Source: Gautieria morchelliformis (Eukaryota > Basidiomycota > Agaricomycetes > Gomphales > Gomphaceae). Taken from it: a stretch of 64,000 bases of DNA. Made by a program: the position numbers and the translations under genes. Of the stretch, positions 63,745-64,000 are shown piece by piece. The notes under the pieces were generated by a model. That model did not search any database, was not told the origin of the DNA, and was given only the letters and a program-made list of their open reading frames with translations. Each line of letters opens with the position of its first letter. The first letter of the stretch is position 1. The stretch covers positions 160,802-224,801 of the forward strand of contig WHVA01000149.1 of the NCBI GenBank assembly GCA_015179125.1, read 5' to 3'.

Positions 63745-64000
63745 GATGTGTGCCCCTGCTGCCTGTACATAACCGGTTTGCCTGTCTTGAAGTAGAGAAT
63801 GAAAAGCCCCGACTCCCCTCACTTCATACAGACCCACCGGATAAAGTCACACAAAAGCCAAATCCGACACCCCGTCTATCCGCATCCGCCCTTGGGAGAG
63901 ACGCCTTCCGAAGCGCTATGTCGTTGCTGCCACCCCTGGCCCCAAGTCACTAGTCATTAAGGTAGAGATCCAGACGACAGATACGGCGGAAGTCAAATCC
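63741..64000 (+). pseudogene. A2 pol start
   Basis: Overlaps gag in the same way as in A1. Compared with A1 one T is missing near 63880 (TATCCGCATCC against TATCCTGCATCC), which shifts the frame before the protease. Confidence 0.8.

Larger units (their letters stand above)
61919..64000 (+). mobile_element. Ty3/Gypsy chromovirus A, second copy (A2), running off the window
   Basis: 463-bp LTR (61919-62381), self-priming site (62384-62393), intact gag and the start of pol, nearly identical to A1. It is inserted in Copia-2 RT; the left flank is GGTAA. The 3' half is outside the window. Confidence 0.95.

Overview
The window is a transposon graveyard from a filamentous basidiomycete, most likely an agaricomycete. 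The evidence is short GT-AG introns of about 40-60 nt, a fungal protein-kinase-like gene, a BMS1 3' end, a KRE6/SKN1 cell-wall gene, chromodomain-bearing Ty3/Gypsy elements and a DIRS-like tyrosine-recombinase retroelement. I see no rRNA, tRNA or CRISPR. Almost everything outside a few host remnants is a retroelement, and exact 5-bp target-site duplications (TSDs) let the insertions be ordered.

Region 1 (1-1237): five-exon protein-kinase-like gene, 5' end outside the window. Region 2 (1.8-5.5 kb): decayed DIRS-like element (tyrosine recombinase, CCCH gag, RT/RNase H). Region 3 (5.5-27.5 kb), nest I: the DIRS RNase H is cut by an LTR of family C. Next to that LTR lies an intron-rich gene with two CX2CX6C cysteine half-sites. 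That gene is cut by element K (17.8 kb, minus strand, TSD AAGAC), and K is cut by a full-length element A (TSD GGCCC), a solo A LTR (TSD GTCTG) and a 1.39-kb solo LTR J (TSD CTCTT).

Region 4 (27.5-36.7 kb): patchwork of a Ty1/Copia element split by a solo LTR (TSD CCTAC), the 3' half of an A-like chromovirus (B), and a minus-strand Gypsy element (D) ending in a 1.5-kb LTR (H). Region 5 (36.8-49.3 kb), nest II: the 3' end of a BMS1-like gene is split by a mini-Copia (G). G is split by a non-autonomous LTR element (F, TSD GAGAT) with hairpin-rich tandem repeats. F is split by a nearly intact Gypsy element E (TSD CCGGC, LTRs about 99% identical) that carries a spliced antisense zinc-cluster gene beside its 3' LTR.

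Region 6 (49.3-58.1 kb): a host hypothetical gene in a 4-kb imperfect inverted repeat, then a DNA element with terminal inverted repeats of about 0.55 kb that encloses an intron-containing KRE6/SKN1 gene fragment. Region 7 (58.1-64 kb): an H-family LTR cut by a Copia element with a 105-bp LTR, itself cut by a second A copy that leaves the window.

The most promising signals are these. Two chromovirus-type elements have a predicted mRNA 5' end that can pair with the primer-binding site (Tf1-like self-priming). Element E carries an antisense zinc-cluster gene, and family C has a counterpart. E and A are strongly enriched in TTCCG/CGGAA words. Element F has a tandem array with compensatory base changes in its stems. 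Many pol genes have single-base frameshifts despite young LTRs, so assembly errors in homopolymers must be kept in mind.
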